Source: MGNI01 sp964353875 (GTDB lineage Bacteria; Chloroflexota; Anaerolineae; Anaerolineales; E44-bin32). Taken from it: DNA of 26,349 nucleotides. The position numbers were made by a program, and so were the translations under genes. This document shows, piece after piece, positions 24,667 to 26,349 of the stretch; position 1 is the first letter of the stretch, and each line of letters starts with the position of its first letter. The stretch covers positions 1-26,349 of the forward strand of contig CAYGXU010000040.1 in assembly GCA_964353875.1 (NCBI GenBank), given 5' to 3'. The notes beneath the pieces were generated by a model. That model searched no databases, was not told the origin of the DNA, and saw only the letters and a program-made list of their open reading frames with translations.

Positions 24667-25120
24667 CGCTCTTCTTCACTCCGTGTCATATTATTGTATC
24701 AGAATGCGAGCGTGGCATAGAGTTTTACCAATATCACCAAGATTAAGTATCTACTCAGCCAGAGCGTCTGTCATTCTTGTGCGGCCATAACCCCCCTCTG
24801 TCCCCCCATTTTCGCCACCAGAAGCTATTTTGGGCAAGTCCACCTAAAGGGCGCAAATGGGGGGATGAAAGGGGGGTAAGATCGGGTAAGTCACGGGGCG
24901 TTTGGCATTGCGCGATGATTCTGAGGAGCTTATAGAAATCGGCCTGAGCAATTACAGAATGATGATGAATTTGCCCGGGCAACTGCCGTACCCCTATCCA
25001 TTTGACTATCGTTGTTCCTTTGATTAAGGATAGCTTATCTCGGGTGCCATATCGTTACGAGCTTGGTAGATAAATTATGCCGCCATGTCAATTGTCCAAA
25101 AAAACAGGCGGACAATCTAA
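24667..25120. other. Gene-free stretch containing repeat copy B
   Basis: 454 bases between the zinc-ribbon gene and the WD40 remnant. The repeat at 24790-24955 is the only structured content; the rest shows no gene or RNA. Confidence 0.5.
24790..24955 (+). repeat. Dispersed repeat, copy B, with internal inverted repeat
   Basis: About 166 bases matching 16609-16772 in the same orientation; TAGAAATCGGCCTGAGCAAT recurs exactly at 24933-24952. In this copy the left half forms a long stem: the C-rich arm 24790-24810 (ACCCCCCTCTGT...) faces the G-rich arm 24855-24877 (AAATGGGGGGATG...GGGGGGT) with only a few mismatches. Confidence 0.7.
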
Positions 25121-25303
25121 TCATGGCAGGGCTTGATCAAGTTCCCAAAGGATAATCGTACCATCGTCTGATCCGGAAGCCAGTAATTCGCCGTCGGGTG
25201 AGAAGGCAACACTCTGCACGACACCGTTATGCCCTTCCAGGGTGCGGATTGGATTACCGGCAAACGTATCCCATTCGAAGCTGAAGGGGTCCCTTTTGCC
25301 CTT
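25121..25303 (-). pseudogene. WD40 gene remnant (one blade and C-terminus)
   Basis: A minus-strand frame of 60 codons between stops, without a start codon or ribosome site, ends at TGA 25121-25123. It reads TLEGHNGVVQSVAFSPDGEL, then LASGSDDGTIILWELDQALP. This is one perfect WD40 blade with the canonical GH, SPDG and LW signatures. Upstream of it an in-frame TGA (25304-25306) stops the frame, and no further blade is visible in other frames. It is best read as the surviving 3' end of a lost WD40 protein, perhaps related to the lipoprotein gene at 21234-23333 on the same strand. Confidence 0.75.
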
Positions 25304-25497
25304 TCAAAAACGATGCCACCTTTGCCCTGAGGGTTGCGGATGGCATCATATTTTTGGAGTGCTCTTCTATGTGCTGGACGGACTATCGGACTTTCGCCGG
25401 TTCTTGAGCAGTCGACATGCCATCCTAGCCCAACATCGTCTATTCGGTTTCGAATTTCGGCTAAGAGAAGATGGAAGGGCTCTCTACGCCAACTCTT

Positions 25498-26283
25498 TCA
25501 CCAACGGCGCAGGGACTGATAGACAGTAAGAAATACTAGCATCCCAAGGAGTGACAGAAGCCACACTTCCTCATCTTTTGAGATCGCAAAAGGTTTGAGT
25601 TGAAAGGCGGGTCTCAAAGATGACTTACTCGGCATCCAGAAATTCCGATAGATGCTGTAAAGGTTGTGGTTCAATGCGCCCACATTTCGTCCGTGCAAGC
25701 GTATCTCTCCATAGCGGGGTTTCATGCCAAAGCGTATTTGAAATGGGATGTGATAGGTGCCTATCTCGCGATTATCCACGTCAAAGATGGTGGTGAGAAA
25801 CATTTTTTTCTGCAGGCGGCCAATCGGCTTCTGATGAGCAGAGAGTTCAACCTCGATATTTGGAAAGTCAAAATGAATGGAATATTCGAGATCATGCTCG
25901 GATGTTCGCAGGCGAAGCTTGGACTTCGTCAGCCATGCATTATTGGTCAAGTCGAAGGCCAGCCAACCCGTCGCCTCTGGATCACGCAGGCTTTTTAAGG
26001 TTCCGATGATGCGAGATCGTTTGAGGTTTGTGCCATACCTCGAAACGAGCAGCGATGAAAAGTCATCGAAAGCGTCCGCGTTCCAACGGAGTAATTCAGG
26101 GACGGTCTCCGCGAAGAAGTCCTCAGGATCCATCTCGAGGATGGGCTGGCCCCGTCGGACGATCGAAAGCGGGATCCCAATCATCACTCCGGCCTGTAAG
26201 AGGAAAAGACCGATAACAAAAGCAAAGAAAAGAAAGCCGAATCCACAAGAGAGGAATATAGGAAACATGTCAATCACACCCAT
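25498..26283 (-). CDS. Unknown membrane protein with N- and C-terminal spans
   Basis: 261 residues; I do not recognise the family. One or two N-terminal spans (about 7-42, IFLSCGFGFLFFAFVIGLFLL) are followed by a soluble region. This begins helical (MDPEDFFAETVPELLRWNADAF) and continues as beta-strands with TGWLAFDLT, LEYSIHFDFPNIEVEL, FDVDNREIGTYHIPFQIRFG and YGEIRLHGRNVGAL. The end, DEEVWLLSLLGMLVFLTVYQSLRRW, is a last span with a basic tail. The strand-rich core and DEEVWLL-type ending faintly recall scramblase/LURP-one-like domains, but that is a weak impression. The ATG at 26283 directly follows an in-frame stop; its ribosome site is poor, and ATG at 26268 is possible. The gene ends close to the decayed WD40 region. 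Confidence 0.6.
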   Translation of the reverse strand: MGVIDMFPIFLSCGFGFLFFAFVIGLFLLQAGVMIGIPLSIVRRGQPILEMDPEDFFAETVPELLRWNADAFDDFSSLLVSRYGTNLKRSRIIGTLKSLRDPEATGWLAFDLTNNAWLTKSKLRLRTSEHDLEYSIHFDFPNIEVELSAHQKPIGRLQKKMFLTTIFDVDNREIGTYHIPFQIRFGMKPRYGEIRLHGRNVGALNHNLYSIYRNFWMPSKSSLRPAFQLKPFAISKDEEVWLLSLLGMLVFLTVYQSLRRW

Positions 26284-26349
26284 TCAACAGGAAGTCAATC
26301 GATCGTTTGGGCAGGAAGTATAGCGGTTTCTCGGTTTTTAGCAACTACC

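Overview
The window looks like part of a draft-genome scaffold from a Gram-type-ambiguous bacterium, most likely a Chloroflexota (Anaerolineae-like) organism. This is inferred from: exported proteins with Thr/Pro 'TPTP' linkers, a WD40-repeat lipoprotein, a NuoB-type sequence with a GDCASCGG loop, a multi-membrane sialidase, and intergenic repeats related to the CTTCGACAGGCTCAGGA type. No rRNA, tRNA or CRISPR array was seen. A run of 100 N (4066-4165) is an assembly join, so linkage across it is not proven. Summed CDS cover only about 72% of the window, low for a bacterium, with many gene-free stretches of 300-1100 bases.

Layout. 1-1000: a divergent pair, a head-GIN/DUF4097-like beta-solenoid gene (cut by the left edge) and an ArsR-like winged-helix regulator, with two near-identical 12-bp palindromes over the regulator promoter. 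1218-1697: an orphan NuoB-like protein in which one iron-sulfur ligand cysteine is a tyrosine. 2029-3744: a GT39-like membrane glycosyltransferase. 4011-4065: a gene tail at the gap. 4306-5924: a lipid kinase and a PlsC-type acyltransferase, translationally coupled. 6303-9057: a three-gene ABC-2 exporter operon (ATPase, permease, permease).

9617-11235: an SPFH-domain protein without its usual membrane anchor, followed by an unknown protein with a C-terminal membrane hairpin. 11734-13323: a sialidase carrying its own multi-span membrane domain. 14168-15625: an exported, C-terminally anchored protein of unknown function, closed by a perfect hairpin. 15947-16477: a short, C-terminally truncated SPFH protein. 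16945-17982: a membrane-anchored endonuclease/exonuclease/phosphatase-family enzyme. 18329-19261: a histidine-kinase-type 7TM sensory domain with no kinase. 19746-20999: a class V aminotransferase. 21234-23333: a lipoprotein with 14 WD40 repeats. 24469-24666: an FmdB-type zinc ribbon. 25121-25303: a WD40 remnant. 25498-26283: an unknown membrane protein.

Most genes are single transcription units facing left. The exceptions are the DGK-PlsC pair, the ABC operon and probably the SPFH pair. A common theme is the cell envelope (lipid kinase and acyltransferase, SPFH scaffolds, exporter, glycosyltransferase, surface sialidase, surface beta-propellers), but nothing in the sequence proves that these act as one system. 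The observations most worth following are the NuoB Cys-to-Tyr change, the membrane-embedded sialidase, the anchor-less SPFH pair, the palindromic operators and a 165-bp dispersed repeat.
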